Numbered from the stretch's first letter, positions 1-9,239 are shown. The stretch is DNA of 64,000 bases from Streptomyces thermodiastaticus (GCF_014656135.1 NZ_BNBV01000009.1:151943-215942); one strand, 5' to 3'. The notes: generated from the letters alone by a model not told the origin. Numbers and translations are program-made.

Positions 1-138
1 CCAAAACCCGTCCATGAAAAACAGTTACCCGCCGCAAATAACGGCTTCCTGCCTTAGAGTCGCCCCAGAGTTCATGAACTCGCGCGCCCCCTACGGCGCG
101 AGGCGGAAATGACGACGGTATGCAGGCGGAGGTCGGTC

Positions 139-813
139 ATGCGCATTCCGGCGCATTCGGTGTGCACGGCGATCCGGGACGACATCGTCGCCGGAGTCCA
201 CCCGCGCGGCAGCCGGCTCACGGAGGACGTCCTCGCCCGCCGCTACGGCGTCTCCCGCGTCCCCGTGCGCGAGGCCCTGCGCACCCTGGAGGCCGAGGGC
301 TTCGTCGTGACCCGCCGGCACGTGGGCGCGTGCGTGGCGGAGCCCACCGAGCGGGAGGCCGCCGACCTGCTGGAGATGCGCCTGCTGCTGGAACCGCTGG
401 GCGCCGCGCGGGCCGCCCAGCGGCGCACCGAGGCGCATCTGAAGGTGCTGCGCGGCCTGGTCAGGCTGGGCCGGGAGAGGGCCGAGCACGGCGCCGACGA
501 GGAACTGCGCGCGCTGGGCGCCTGGTTCCACGAGACGCTCGTCCAGGCCAGCGGCAGCCCCGCGCTGATCACCGCGCTCACCCGGCTCCGGCTGAAGATC
601 GCCTGGATCTACCAGGTGGGCGCCCCGGCCGACCCCGTGGCCTCGTGGGCCGAGCACGCGGCCGTCGTGGACGCGGTGCGGCGCGGCGACAGCGAGCGCG
701 CGCGGGCGATCGCGGCGCTGCACGCCGAGCGCGCCGTCGCCCGCCACCGGCTGCGCGCGCCCGGCGCCCCCGCCGCCGTCCCGGACGCCTCCGTCAGGAC
801 GGCACGCCGCTGA
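139..813 (+). CDS. GntR-family (FadR/FCD type) transcriptional regulator
   Basis: This is a DNA-binding regulator that probably controls a nearby catabolic or transport gene in response to a small carboxylate. The N-terminal winged helix (about residues 1-70) contains a typical GntR helix-turn-helix with RYGVSRVPVREALRTLEAEG, and the rest is an all-helical FCD-type effector domain with MRLLLEPLGAARAA near its start. The chosen ATG has GGAGG 7 bp upstream. An in-frame ATG at 109 with GAGG upstream is a real alternative and would add 10 residues. The target is unknown. The gene lies at the window edge, so its usual left neighbour cannot be seen. Confidence 0.85.
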   Translation: MRIPAHSVCTAIRDDIVAGVHPRGSRLTEDVLARRYGVSRVPVREALRTLEAEGFVVTRRHVGACVAEPTEREAADLLEMRLLLEPLGAARAAQRRTEAHLKVLRGLVRLGRERAEHGADEELRALGAWFHETLVQASGSPALITALTRLRLKIAWIYQVGAPADPVASWAEHAAVVDAVRRGDSERARAIAALHAERAVARHRLRAPGAPAAVPDASVRTARR

Positions 814-1173
814 GACGGAGCACCCGGTGCCACGGACGGGCTGCTCGCCGGCGGCCGGCACCTGACGCTCGCCGGCGGCTCAAGGCCGGGCGCCCCGAGG
901 CGCGGCCCGGCGGGCGGTGTGAGAACGTCGCAACCTGCCGTCAACATTCCGCGCCCTTCCCATTAACACGCGTGCCGTAGAAAAAAGAACGGAGAATGTG
1001 CCGCGCTGCACCCGCCCGCAGCTCTTGCTCGAAAATACCGGGAAATGCAGAACCGCGCCGCCCCGAAGGGTGACGCGGCCGCTTTCGTTCATCCAGGCGA
1101 TTCGCCGAACCGCCCTGCCCGACGTCTTGTACCGGACATCGGACCGTCTCGGGAATTCAGGCCGTCCCGGGAT
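814..1173. other. Intergenic region between GntR gene and ptsH
   Basis: The two flanking genes converge here. I see no convincing coding frame. The right end holds a short tandem repeat (listed separately) that runs into the 3' end of ptsH. No clear hairpin terminator was recognised. Confidence 0.5.
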
Positions 1174-1195
1174 TCAGACCGTCTCGGGCAGTTCC
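1144..1195. repeat. Three imperfect 17-18 bp tandem repeats overlapping the ptsH stop
   Basis: Units starting CCGTCTCGGGAATTCAGG (1144), CCGTCCCGGGATTCAGA (1162) and CCGTCTCGGGCAGTTCC (1179) follow one another directly. The last unit encodes the end of HPr, and the HPr stop codon lies inside the middle unit. This looks like local slippage duplication of the gene's 3' end. Confidence 0.65.
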
Positions 1196-1458
1196 TCCAG
1201 CCCCTCGGCGACCAGCTTGGCCAGGCGGTCCAGGGCGGCGTCCGCGCCCTCGGCGTCGGAAGCCAGGACGATCTCCTCGCCGCCCTGCGCGCCCAGGCTC
1301 AGGACGGCCAGCATGGAAGCCGCGTTGACCGGCTTTCCGTCGGCGGCCTTGGCGATCGTCACGGGGATGCCGGCGGCCGTGGCGGCCCGGACGAAGATGG
1401 AGGCGGGGCGGGCGTGGAGTCCCTCGGCCCAGCCGACGTTGACGCGGCGCTCAGCCAT
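1174..1458 (-). CDS. ptsH: HPr family phosphocarrier protein
   Basis: This is the general phosphocarrier of the PEP-dependent sugar phosphotransferase system. It passes phosphate from enzyme I to sugar-specific EIIA domains in the cytoplasm. At 94 residues it has the normal HPr size. The active-site motif GLHARPAS puts the phosphorylated histidine at residue 15, and a serine at 48 (AASML) sits at the regulatory-serine position. The ATG at 1458 has GGAAGG about 10 bp upstream; a longer frame starting at 1506 lacks such a site. The gene stands alone, without enzyme I, as is usual in Streptomyces. Confidence 0.95.
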   Translation of the reverse strand: MAERRVNVGWAEGLHARPASIFVRAATAAGIPVTIAKAADGKPVNAASMLAVLSLGAQGGEEIVLASDAEGADAALDRLAKLVAEGLEELPETV

Positions 1459-1643
1459 GTGATGCTGCCCTTCCGGTGTGGCGAGTTGTCTAGACCAGTG
1501 TCGCACGAAGCGCGTCCCGGTGCGGAGCGGTGTGAGCTGTTCCGCATCTGGGCCGGCCCGGACCGCGGCCTCGGTCCGGTGTGTGCGGTGTGTTCACAGA
1601 CTGCACCGCGTCGTTGCCGGACGCCAGCCGTACTCTGGGGCCC

Positions 1644-4538
1644 ATGCAGACCTCCTCGGACCGGCACGAGTATCCCGCCCACTGGGAGGCGGACGTGGTG
1701 CTGCGCGACGGCGGCACCGCGAGGATCCGCCCCATCACCGAGGAGGACGCCGACCGTCTGGTCAGCTTCTACGAACAGGTCTCCGACGAGTCGAAGTACT
1801 ACCGCTTCTTCGCGCCCTACCCGCGCCTGTCCGCGAAGGACGTCCACCGCTTCACCCACCACGACTTCGTCGACCGGGTGGGCCTCGCGGCCCTGATCGG
1901 CGACGAGTTCATCGCGACCGTGCGCTACGACCGCGTCGGCGCCCACGGCCTGCCCGCCTCGCACCCCTCCGACGAGGCCGAGGTCGCCTTCCTCGTGCAG
2001 GACGCCCACCAGGGACGCGGCGTCGCCTCCGCCCTCCTGGAGCACATCGCCGCCGTCGCCCGCGAGCGCGGCATCCGCCGCTTCACCGCCGAGGTGCTGC
2101 CCGCCAACACCCGGATGATCAAGGTGTTCACGGACGCCGGCTACACCCAGAAGCGCAGCTTCGAGGACGGCGTCGTCCGCCTGGAGTTCGACATCGAGCC
2201 CACGGACCGCTCGCTGGCGGTCCAGCGCGCCCGGGAACAGCGCGCCGAGGCCCGCTCGGTACGCCGGCTGCTGGAGCCCGGCTCGGTCGCCGTCGTCGGC
2301 GTGGGCCGCGCCCCGCAAGGCGTGGGCCGCAGCATTCTCGGACACCTGCGCGCCGCCGGGTTCCCCGGGCCGCTGTACGCCGTCAACCGGGCCTTCGGCG
2401 AGGACCGCGCATGGATCGACGGCGTGCCCGCCCACCGCTCGGTACGCGACATCGGCCGGCCCGTGGACCTCGCGGTGATCGCCGTGCCCGCCGAGCAGGT
2501 CCCCGAGGTCGTCGCCGAGTGCGGCGCGCACGGCGTGCAGGGCCTGGTCGTCGTCTCCGCCGGATACGCGGAGAGCGGCCCCGAGGGCCGTGAACGCCAG
2601 CGTGCCCTGGTCAGGCAGGCCCGCGCCCACGGCATGCGGATCATCGGACCGAACGCCTTCGGCATCATCAACACCGCGCCCGGCGTCCGGCTCAACGCCT
2701 CCCTCGCCCCCGCGATGCCCCGCCCCGGCCGCATCGGCCTGTTCACCCAGTCCGGCGCCATCGGCGTCGCCCTGCTGTCCCGGCTGCACCGGCGCGGCGG
2801 CGGCGTCACCGGCGTGACCGGCGTGTCCACCTTCGTCTCGGCCGGCAACCGCGCGGACGTCTCCGGCAACGACGTCCTGCAGTACTGGTACGACGACCCC
2901 GACACCGACGTCGTCCTCATGTACCTGGAGACCATAGGCAACCCGCGCAAGTTCACCCGGCTGGCCCGTCGCACCGCCGCGGTCAAACCGCTCGTCGTCG
3001 TCCAGGGCGCGGCCCCGCAGGGCCACGCGGTACGCACCACCCGCCTGCCGCACGCCACGGTGTCCGCGCTGCTGCGGCAGGCCGGCGTGATCCGCGTGGA
3101 CACCATCACCGAACTGGTCGACACCGGGCTGCTGCTCGCCCGGCAGCCGCTGCCGCAGGGACCGCGGGTGGCGATCCTGGGCAACTCCGAGTCGCTGGGC
3201 GTCCTCGCCTACGACCGCTGCCTGGCCGAGGGCCTGCGGCCCAAGCCTCCGCACGACCTGACGACGGCCGCGACCGCGGAGGACTTCCGCGCGGCCCTCG
3301 CCCAGGCGCTCGCCGACGACACCACCGACGCGGTGATCGTCACCGCCATCCCCGCGGTGGGGGAGGGGGCCGCCGAGGACGCGGCCCTGGCCGAGGCCCT
3401 GCGCTCGGCCGCCGAGGCGGTGCCCGGCAAGCCGGTCCTCGTCGTCCACGTCGAGCTGGGCGGCCTCGCCGAGGCCCTCTCCGCCGCCGCCAGCACCGGC
3501 CCTGCGGCCGGCGCACCGGCCCCGGCCCCGTCGGACGCCGCCCCCACCCCCTCGACACGCCCGCCCACCCCCGCGCCCGAGCCCCCTCATGTCCCCGCCC
3601 CCGGCCTCCCGGCACCCGGCGCCGAGACGCACCCCGGCACGGACACGCACCCCGTCACCGACCCACGCCTCGGCACCCGCCTCATCCCCGCCTATCCCGC
3701 CGCCGAGCGGGCCGTACGCGCCCTCGCCGAGGCAGTCCGCTACGGCCAGTGGCGCCGGGACGCCGCCGACCCCGGCAAGGTGCCGGAGTACGACGACATC
3801 GACGAACAGGGCGCCGCCGCCCTCATCGACCGGCTCCTGGCCCCCGGCAAGGCCGTCACCCTCGACACCGAGGACACCTGCGCGCTGCTGGCTCACTACG
3901 GCGTCCCCGTCCAGCGCGCCCTGCCCGCCCCCACCCCGGACGCCGCCGCCGAGGCCGCCCGCACCCTCGGCTACCCGGTCGCCCTGAAGGCCACCGCCCC
4001 CCACCTGCGGCACCGCGCCGACCTCGGCGGTGTCCGCCTCGACCTCGCCGACGAGGACCAACTGCGCCGCGCCTATGCCGAGTTGACCGACCTGTTCGGA
4101 CAGCCCATGGAGGTGCGCCCGGTGGTCCAGGCCATGGTGCCCCGCGGCGTGGACACCGTCGTCCGGGCGGTGATCGACCCGGCCGCGGGCGCGGTCCTCT
4201 CCTTCGGGCTCGCCGGCGCGCCCTCCCAGCTGCTCGACGACATGGCCCACCGGCTCGTGCCGGTCACCGACCGCGAGGCCACTTCCATGATCCGGTCCAT
4301 TCGGACCGCCCCGCTGCTGTTCGGCTGGCGCGGCTCGGCACCCGTCGACACCGCGGCCCTGGAGGAGCTGCTGCTGCGCGTCTCACGCCTGATCGACGAC
4401 CACCCCGAGGTCGTCGCGCTCACCCTGGAACCGGTCGTCGTCGCCCCACGGGGCGTGAGCGTCCTCGGCGCGGGCGTGCGCCTCGCGCCCCCGCCCGCCC
4501 GCGACGACCTCGGCCCGCGCACGCTCCCGCTGTACTGA
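1644..4538 (+). CDS. PatA-like bifunctional GNAT / acyl-CoA synthetase-like protein acetyltransferase
   Basis: Probably a protein lysine acetyltransferase of the Pat family, which in actinomycetes acetylates acetyl-CoA synthetase and related enzymes. A GNAT domain comes first (about residues 10-180, acetyl-CoA loop QGRGVASALLEHI). It is followed by an NDP-forming acyl-CoA synthetase-like part: a CoA-binding Rossmann domain (GSVAVVGVGRAPQGVG, about 205-320), a ligase domain (SGAIGVALLS), a Pro/Ala/Thr-rich linker at about 620-690, and an ATP-grasp domain (about 720-960). GNAT-first order matches S. lividans PatA and not Salmonella Pat. The segment that carries the phospho-histidine in true synthetases (SHTG-type) is not conserved, so the synthetase half is probably regulatory. 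ATG 1644 was chosen over an upstream in-frame start at 1581. Confidence 0.88.
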   Translation: MQTSSDRHEYPAHWEADVVLRDGGTARIRPITEEDADRLVSFYEQVSDESKYYRFFAPYPRLSAKDVHRFTHHDFVDRVGLAALIGDEFIATVRYDRVGAHGLPASHPSDEAEVAFLVQDAHQGRGVASALLEHIAAVARERGIRRFTAEVLPANTRMIKVFTDAGYTQKRSFEDGVVRLEFDIEPTDRSLAVQRAREQRAEARSVRRLLEPGSVAVVGVGRAPQGVGRSILGHLRAAGFPGPLYAVNRAFGEDRAWIDGVPAHRSVRDIGRPVDLAVIAVPAEQVPEVVAECGAHGVQGLVVVSAGYAESGPEGRERQRALVRQARAHGMRIIGPNAFGIINTAPGVRLNASLAPAMPRPGRIGLFTQSGAIGVALLSRLHRRGGGVTGVTGVSTFVSAGNRADVSGNDVLQYWYDDPDTDVVLMYLETIGNPRKFTRLARRTAAVKPLVVVQGAAPQGHAVRTTRLPHATVSALLRQAGVIRVDTITELVDTGLLLARQPLPQGPRVAILGNSESLGVLAYDRCLAEGLRPKPPHDLTTAATAEDFRAALAQALADDTTDAVIVTAIPAVGEGAAEDAALAEALRSAAEAVPGKPVLVVHVELGGLAEALSAAASTGPAAGAPAPAPSDAAPTPSTRPPTPAPEPPHVPAPGLPAPGAETHPGTDTHPVTDPRLGTRLIPAYPAAERAVRALAEAVRYGQWRRDAADPGKVPEYDDIDEQGAAALIDRLLAPGKAVTLDTEDTCALLAHYGVPVQRALPAPTPDAAAEAARTLGYPVALKATAPHLRHRADLGGVRLDLADEDQLRRAYAELTDLFGQPMEVRPVVQAMVPRGVDTVVRAVIDPAAGAVLSFGLAGAPSQLLDDMAHRLVPVTDREATSMIRSIRTAPLLFGWRGSAPVDTAALEELLLRVSRLIDDHPEVVALTLEPVVVAPRGVSVLGAGVRLAPPPARDDLGPRTLPLY

Positions 4539-4563
4539 CCACACTCGTCCCGACACGTCCCGT

Positions 4564-4628
4564 ACGGTGCACGGCCGGGCCCGCCGCGCTACCCCGCCCG
4601 TGCACGGGTGACCCCGCCCGTGCACCGT
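4564..4628. terminator. GC-rich inverted and direct repeats after patA-like gene
   Basis: ACGGTGCACGG (4564-4574) can pair with CCGTGCACCGT (4618-4628). Between them ACCCCGCCCGTGCAC occurs twice with a 20-bp pitch (4591 and 4611), and CCCGTGCACGGG is self-complementary. This is a plausible rho-independent-like terminator, although there is no U-run. Confidence 0.45.
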
Positions 4629-4678
4629 GTGTCCACAGCGGTGCTCGGCAGTCGGCGCGCCCCCGTAGGATGGACGGC

Positions 4679-5266
4679 ATGGCCAAGACCAGTACGACGA
4701 CCCAGGGGCTGCGGGCGGCGATCGAGCGCAGCGGTTATTACCCGGCTCTCGTGGCCGAGGCGGTGGAGGCCGCCGTGGGCGGTGAGCCCATCCGGTCGTA
4801 CCTGGTCCACCAGGAGACCACGTTCGACCAGAACGAGGTGCGCCGGCACGTCACGGTGCTCGTGCTGACCGGCACCCGCTTCATCGTCAGCCACACCGAC
4901 GAGCAGGCCGCCGACAGCACCTCCCCGACGCCGTACGCCACGACGTCCACGGAGTCGGTGAAGCTCGACCGCATCTCCTCGGTCGTGGTGAGCAGGGTGG
5001 TGGCCAATCCGGAGCACTACACGCCGGGCACGCTGCCCCGCGAGGTGGTGCTGACCATCGGCTGGGGCGCCGTCTCCCGCATCGACCTCGAACCCGCCGC
5101 CTGCGGCGACCCGAACTGCGAGGCCGACCACGGCTACACCGGCAACTCCACGGCGGACGACCTCAGCCTGCGCGTCAGCGAGGCCGGCGACGGACCGGAG
5201 ACGGTGCGCGACGCCCTGGCCTTCGCCCAGGCGATCTCCGAGGCCACCGCGGACCTGACCCGCTGA
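4679..5266 (+). CDS. DUF5998 family protein
   Basis: A conserved actinobacterial protein of unknown function. The 195-residue product has no signal peptide or membrane segment. It contains YPALVAEAVEAAVGGEPI near the N-terminus, a beta-rich middle (HVTVLVLTGTRFIVSHTD), and a short CGDPNCEADHGY segment with two cysteines. ATG 4679 is preceded by GTAGGA; an in-frame ATG at 4670 is an alternative. The stop overlaps the start of the downstream phosphodiesterase (TGATG), so the two are almost certainly translationally coupled. Confidence 0.75.
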   Translation: MAKTSTTTQGLRAAIERSGYYPALVAEAVEAAVGGEPIRSYLVHQETTFDQNEVRRHVTVLVLTGTRFIVSHTDEQAADSTSPTPYATTSTESVKLDRISSVVVSRVVANPEHYTPGTLPREVVLTIGWGAVSRIDLEPAACGDPNCEADHGYTGNSTADDLSLRVSEAGDGPETVRDALAFAQAISEATADLTR

Positions 5267-6456
5267 TGACACAGCCCACCGCCTGGGAGCACCCCGAGCC
5301 CTTGGCCGTCTCCTCCGCCCCCGTCCCGGCGTACGGAACCGGCTCGCTCGCCGACCTGCTGCCCACCCTGGCCGCCGGGATGGGCGTGCCGGGCATGACC
5401 CCCGTCATCCCCGAGCTGGCACCGGCCGACCGCGTCTGCGTGTTCCTCGTCGACGGCCTCGGCTGGGAGCAGCTCAGGGCACACCCCGAGGACGCGCCCT
5501 TCCTCACTTCGCTGCTCGGCAGCTCCCGCGGCGGCACCGGCCGCCCGCTCACCGCCGGCTACCCGGCCACGACCGCGGCCTCCCTCGCCTCGGTCGGCAC
5601 CGGCCTGCCGCCGGGAGCGCACGGCCTGGCCGGCTACACGGTGCGCAACCCGGACACCGGCGAGCTGATGAACCAGCTCCGCTGGTACCCGTACACCGAC
5701 CCGGACGCCTGGCAGCCGTACCCCACCGTCTTCCAGCTCGCCGAACAGGCCGGGGTGCACGCCGCCCAGGTGTCCTCCCCGGCCTTCGAGACCACCCCGC
5801 TGACCCGGGTCGCCCTCAGCGGCGGTACGTTCCTCGGACGCCTCAGCGGCGAGGACCGGATCGACTGCGCGGCCGAACAGCTCGCCGCCGGCGACCGCAG
5901 CCTGGTCTACACGTACTACTCCGAGCTGGACGGCGCCGGGCACCGCTACGGCGTGGACTCCGACACCTGGCGCGGCCAGCTGATGACCGTCGACCGGCTC
6001 GCCCAGCGCCTCGCCGACCAGCTGCCGCCGCGCAGCGTGCTGTACGTGACCGCCGACCACGGCATGATCGACGTCCCCTACGACGAACAGCACCGCATCG
6101 ACTTCGACGCGGACTGGGAACTGCGCGCCGGGGTCGCCCTGCTCGGCGGCGAGGGCCGCGCCCGGCACGTGTACGCGGTGCCGGGCGCCGAGGAGGACGT
6201 GCTCGCCTGCTGGCGGGAAGTGCTCGGCGAACAGTTCTGGGTGGCCTCCCGGGAGGAGGCCGTGGCGGCCGGCTGGTTCGGCCCGCACATCGACGACCGC
6301 GTGTACGCGCGGATCGGCGACGTGATCGCCGCCGCCCGCGACGACGTGCTGATCATCGCCTCCGAACGGGAGCCGAAGGAATCCACCATGGTGGGCAACC
6401 ACGGCTCGATGACGCCGGCCGAGCAACTGGTCCCGCTGCTGGAAGTACGGTCCTGA
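5266..6456 (+). CDS. Alkaline phosphatase superfamily nucleotide pyrophosphatase/phosphodiesterase
   Basis: A metal-dependent phosphodiesterase of the type I phosphodiesterase/nucleotide pyrophosphatase group. The first metal-binding Asp lies in VCVFLVDGLGWE, the catalytic Thr region in AGYPATTAASLASVGTGLPPG, and later metal ligands in YYSELDGAGHRYGVDSDTW, TADHGMIDVP and GNHGSMTP. The 396-residue length is normal. No signal peptide is visible, so it probably acts in the cytoplasm. Its ATG overlaps the stop of the DUF5998 gene by one base. The substrate cannot be told from sequence. Confidence 0.87.
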   Translation: MTQPTAWEHPEPLAVSSAPVPAYGTGSLADLLPTLAAGMGVPGMTPVIPELAPADRVCVFLVDGLGWEQLRAHPEDAPFLTSLLGSSRGGTGRPLTAGYPATTAASLASVGTGLPPGAHGLAGYTVRNPDTGELMNQLRWYPYTDPDAWQPYPTVFQLAEQAGVHAAQVSSPAFETTPLTRVALSGGTFLGRLSGEDRIDCAAEQLAAGDRSLVYTYYSELDGAGHRYGVDSDTWRGQLMTVDRLAQRLADQLPPRSVLYVTADHGMIDVPYDEQHRIDFDADWELRAGVALLGGEGRARHVYAVPGAEEDVLACWREVLGEQFWVASREEAVAAGWFGPHIDDRVYARIGDVIAAARDDVLIIASEREPKESTMVGNHGSMTPAEQLVPLLEVRS

Positions 6457-6543
6457 CGGCTCCCGGCGCCTGCCCGCGCCCACCGCGACACCCCCACGAT
6501 CCTCACCGACCCCGCCGACTCCGCCGAAAGGTGCCCCTGCCCC

Positions 6544-7194
6544 ATGCCCGAGCTGGTGTTCTTCTCCGGAACGATGGATTGCGGGAAGTCCACCCTGGCC
6601 CTCCAGATCGGGCACAACCGCTCCGCCCGCGGCCTGAAAGGCCTGATCTTCACCCGGGACGACCGCGCGGGCGAGGGCAAGCTGTCCTCCCGGCTCGGCC
6701 TGGTGACCGACGCGATCGAGGCCAAGCCGGAAATGGACCTGTACGCCTACGTCGTCGACGAACTGTCGCAGGGCGGCAAGGTCGACTACGTGATCGTCGA
6801 CGAGGCGCAGTTCCTCACGGTGGAGCAGATCGACCAGCTGGCCCGGGTCGTCGACGACCTGGAACTGGACGTCTACGCCTTCGGCATCACCACCGACTTC
6901 CGCACCAAGCTGTTCCCCGGCTCGCAACGGCTGATCGAACTGGCCGACCGCATCGAGACCCTCCAGGTCGAGGCCATGTGCTGGTGCGGCGCCCGCGCCA
7001 CCCACAACGCCCGCACCGTGGACGGCCGCATGGTGGTCGAGGGCGAACAGGTCGTCGTCGGAGACGTCAACGACCAGGCCGCCGAGGTCGGTTACGAGGT
7101 CCTGTGCCGCCGCCACCACCGCCGCCGCATGACGGCGGCGACGGCGCGGGCGGCGGCCCTGTCACCGGACGTCCTGCCGGTCCACGGGAACTGA
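6544..7194 (+). CDS. tdk: Thymidine kinase (type II)
   Basis: Phosphorylates thymidine to dTMP in pyrimidine salvage. Supporting features are the P-loop GTMDCGKSTLAL at residues 9-20, the Walker B-like VDEAQFLTVEQ, the YAFGITTDF segment, and zinc-binding lasso cysteines (CWCGARATHNAR, and CRRHH near the C-terminus). The 216 residues match type II kinases. It lies 87 bp after the phosphodiesterase on the same strand. A substrate-specificity variant cannot be excluded. Confidence 0.88.
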   Translation: MPELVFFSGTMDCGKSTLALQIGHNRSARGLKGLIFTRDDRAGEGKLSSRLGLVTDAIEAKPEMDLYAYVVDELSQGGKVDYVIVDEAQFLTVEQIDQLARVVDDLELDVYAFGITTDFRTKLFPGSQRLIELADRIETLQVEAMCWCGARATHNARTVDGRMVVEGEQVVVGDVNDQAAEVGYEVLCRRHHRRRMTAATARAAALSPDVLPVHGN

Positions 7195-7286
7195 CCGGGC
7201 TTCGCCCTGGGGCGGAGACGTCTGCTGGGCCACGCCTCAGCGGCGCATGAGGCGGAAGCCGGCAGGGTCCTTCGTGCACACGAGCG

Positions 7287-7502
7287 TCAGACGCGCGGAT
7301 CCGACGCGGCCATTCCGACCAACTTCGCCCACACCTCACGGGAGACGGTGAGGACAGGTCCGGTGGCGGCCTTGGAGTCACGGATGTGCACAACCGCCGT
7401 ACTCGGGGCGAACTCCACACAATCGCCGCCCTCGGTTCCGCTGTAGCTGCTCTTGAACCAGGCGAGGCCGGAGGCGACGGTCGAGGACTGAGCGTTGTTC
7501 AT
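7287..7502 (-). CDS. DUF397 domain-containing protein
   Basis: A small (71 aa) Streptomyces-type protein with the DUF397 signature WFKSSYSGTEGGDCVEFAP, then VHIRDSK and a final VGMAAS block. Members nearly always sit beside an XRE regulator and often a HATPase, as here. Its start overlaps the stop of the upstream XRE gene by 4 bp, so the pair is translationally coupled. It may act as the small partner of the regulator, in the way suggested for Scr1-like and BldB-associated systems; this is inference. Confidence 0.9.
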   Translation of the reverse strand: MNNAQSSTVASGLAWFKSSYSGTEGGDCVEFAPSTAVVHIRDSKAATGPVLTVSREVWAKLVGMAASDPRV

Positions 7503-8380
7503 AGCGATCCCAGCAACCCTTCGATGAGCTCCAGTGACTCTCGCGGACTGAGAGCCTGCGATCGGATAATCCCATAGCGAGCAGCCGCCAGAGCCCCTTG
7601 CTCCGGGTCTGTCTGCAGGGAGCCGATCCCTTGTGCCTCGGCGTACACAAACTTCTTGCCGTCCTTGCGAGTGACTACGGTGAACGGCCCATTGACACCG
7701 GCGTTGTCCTCGCGGTCGACCGGCATGACCTGGATCTCGACATTGCGCCTCTGGCCCATCACCAGCAGATGCTCCAACTGCCCGCGCAGTACGGCCTTAC
7801 CCCCGTAGGGACGCCGCAGGACTGCCTCGTCCAGCACGAAGCTCAGCAGCGGTGCGGGCCGACGATCGAAGATGTCCTGTCGGGCCAACCGTGCCGCCAC
7901 TCGCTGCTCGATGACCTCGTCATCCAAGGGAGGACGCCTCATGGCGAGCAGTGCCCTCATGTACTCCTCGGTCTGGAGCAGGCCCTTGACCACGAGGGTG
8001 TCGTACGCGACCAGCTCGATGGCCTCCTTCTCCAGCTGGGCCATCCCCTGGAAGAACACCGGATACTGCGCCCGCTCCACCTCCTCCTTCCACACGCACA
8101 GCAACCCCTCCGCCCCCAGCACCTCATCGGCCTGGTCGATCGCCCTGGGCGACGGGATCCGGCGCCCCTGCTCGAACGAGGCGATCGTGGAAGCCGAGTA
8201 CCCGAGCCTCCTGCCGAACTCCTCACGGTCCAGTCCCGCCCGCAGCCGGAGCATCTTCATGGTCTGGCCGAACGCCACCACAACACCCCGCCCCGCGTCG
8301 CCCTCGGGACGCCGCCCCGCGACCCGGTCGTCGTTCTCCCGGCCGTCCCGGGCCGCGATCTCTCGCTCCGTCATGTGCAT
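7499..8380 (-). CDS. XRE-family regulator with DUF5753 (Scr1-type antitoxin-like) domain
   Basis: A helix-turn-helix protein with an N-terminal Cro/C1 domain (MLRLRAGLDREEFGRRLGYS, then STIASFEQGRRIPS) followed by a DUF5753 domain (YDTLVVKGLLQTEEYMRAL, VDREDNAGVNGPFTVV). The ATG at 8380 has GGAGG five bases upstream; a TTG at 8410 would extend the frame. It is co-transcribed with the DUF397 gene and divergent from the HATPase gene, the layout of the many regulatory sets that affect development and antibiotic production in streptomycetes. The target is unknown. Confidence 0.88.
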   Translation of the reverse strand: MHMTEREIAARDGRENDDRVAGRRPEGDAGRGVVVAFGQTMKMLRLRAGLDREEFGRRLGYSASTIASFEQGRRIPSPRAIDQADEVLGAEGLLCVWKEEVERAQYPVFFQGMAQLEKEAIELVAYDTLVVKGLLQTEEYMRALLAMRRPPLDDEVIEQRVAARLARQDIFDRRPAPLLSFVLDEAVLRRPYGGKAVLRGQLEHLLVMGQRRNVEIQVMPVDREDNAGVNGPFTVVTRKDGKKFVYAEAQGIGSLQTDPEQGALAAARYGIIRSQALSPRESLELIEGLLGSL

Positions 8381-8523
8381 CACCGCCTCCTGGGCGCAAC
8401 GCTCCCGCAAAGGGAACCGTCACGGTCCGCGCCTCCTACACGCGCCGACAGCGCACGTACAGCCGCCTGCTGTCATAGCGTCACCACTGGTCACGCTACG
8501 CGACCGACAGGACCGTGGACGGC

Positions 8524-9075
8524 ATGACGACAAAACCCGCGCACCCCTTCCAACCCATCGAACCCACCGCCTCCTTGGGCATCAGGAACAACACGGACGC
8601 CGCCCATTCCCCCTCCCTGCCCCAGACCTCGCCGGCTCACACCTTCGCCATGCGCTTCACCTCCACACCCCGAGGCGCCCGCCTCGCCCGCCGCCTGACC
8701 GCCGTCCGGCTGGACGCCTGGGGGATCCCGTACGGCACCGACCCGCACGATGCGATCGTGCTGATCACCGCCGAACTCGCGGCGAACGCCGTGCGCCACG
8801 GCCATGTCCCCGGCCGTGATTTCCACCTGCGCCTTCACGATCTCCCCACCGCACCCGGGGGCCGTACCGTCCGTGTCGAGGTCACCGACACCCGCGCCGA
8901 ACGCACGCCTCGCCGTCGCGCCACGCCGTGCGACCCCGCTGACGCGGAGGAGACCGGTCGCGGGCTGCTCCTCGTCGCTCATCTCGCCGCCCGCTGGGAC
9001 TGGCACCCGCGCTCGGACGGGCCGGGCAAGACCGTGTGGGCCGAGTACACGTTCCCGCCCGGGTTTCCGTCGTGA
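8524..9075 (+). CDS. ATP-binding protein (HATPase, RsbW-like)
   Basis: A single-domain GHKL ATPase of the anti-sigma-factor/serine-kinase type. The N-box is ELAANAVRHGHVPG and the G-box region is EETGRGLLLVAHLA. It has no sensor or HisKA region. ATG 8524 was chosen; GTG 8515 is a near alternative. It is divergent from the XRE/DUF397 pair, and its last codons overlap the next small gene as GTGA. Role inferred: a partner switch in the same regulatory set. Confidence 0.85.
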   Translation: MTTKPAHPFQPIEPTASLGIRNNTDAAHSPSLPQTSPAHTFAMRFTSTPRGARLARRLTAVRLDAWGIPYGTDPHDAIVLITAELAANAVRHGHVPGRDFHLRLHDLPTAPGGRTVRVEVTDTRAERTPRRRATPCDPADAEETGRGLLLVAHLAARWDWHPRSDGPGKTVWAEYTFPPGFPS

Positions 9076-9239
9076 GCCCGCCCGAGCGCCGCGCCCCCGG
9101 CTGGACAGGTACGTACCCGTACCCGTACCCCTCAAGGGAGGAGGGCACGGCCCGCGCCCAGCAGGCACGCGCCGCTCTGCGGGCGTGGAACGGCTACGAC
9201 CCGAGCGCGGGCGAACAGGCGGAGCTGGACGCCGAGTGA
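9072..9239 (+). CDS. Small hypothetical protein coupled to the HATPase gene
   Basis: A 55-residue frame that begins with the GTG overlapping the HATPase stop (GTGA). It contains a GTYPYPYPSREEG stretch and a helical ARAQQARAALRAWNGYDPSAG tail. I do not recognise a family. The 4-bp overlap and preserved coding bias support a real translationally coupled gene, but no homology can be tested here. Confidence 0.5.
   Translation: MSPPERRAPGWTGTYPYPYPSREEGTARAQQARAALRAWNGYDPSAGEQAELDAE

Noticed and set aside
1359..4250. A very long minus-strand open frame opposite the PatA-like gene
   Set aside because: It is the mirror of the plus-strand gene with its strong third-position bias. Its translation is Gly/Arg/Val-rich with no recognisable domain, and it would overlap ptsH.
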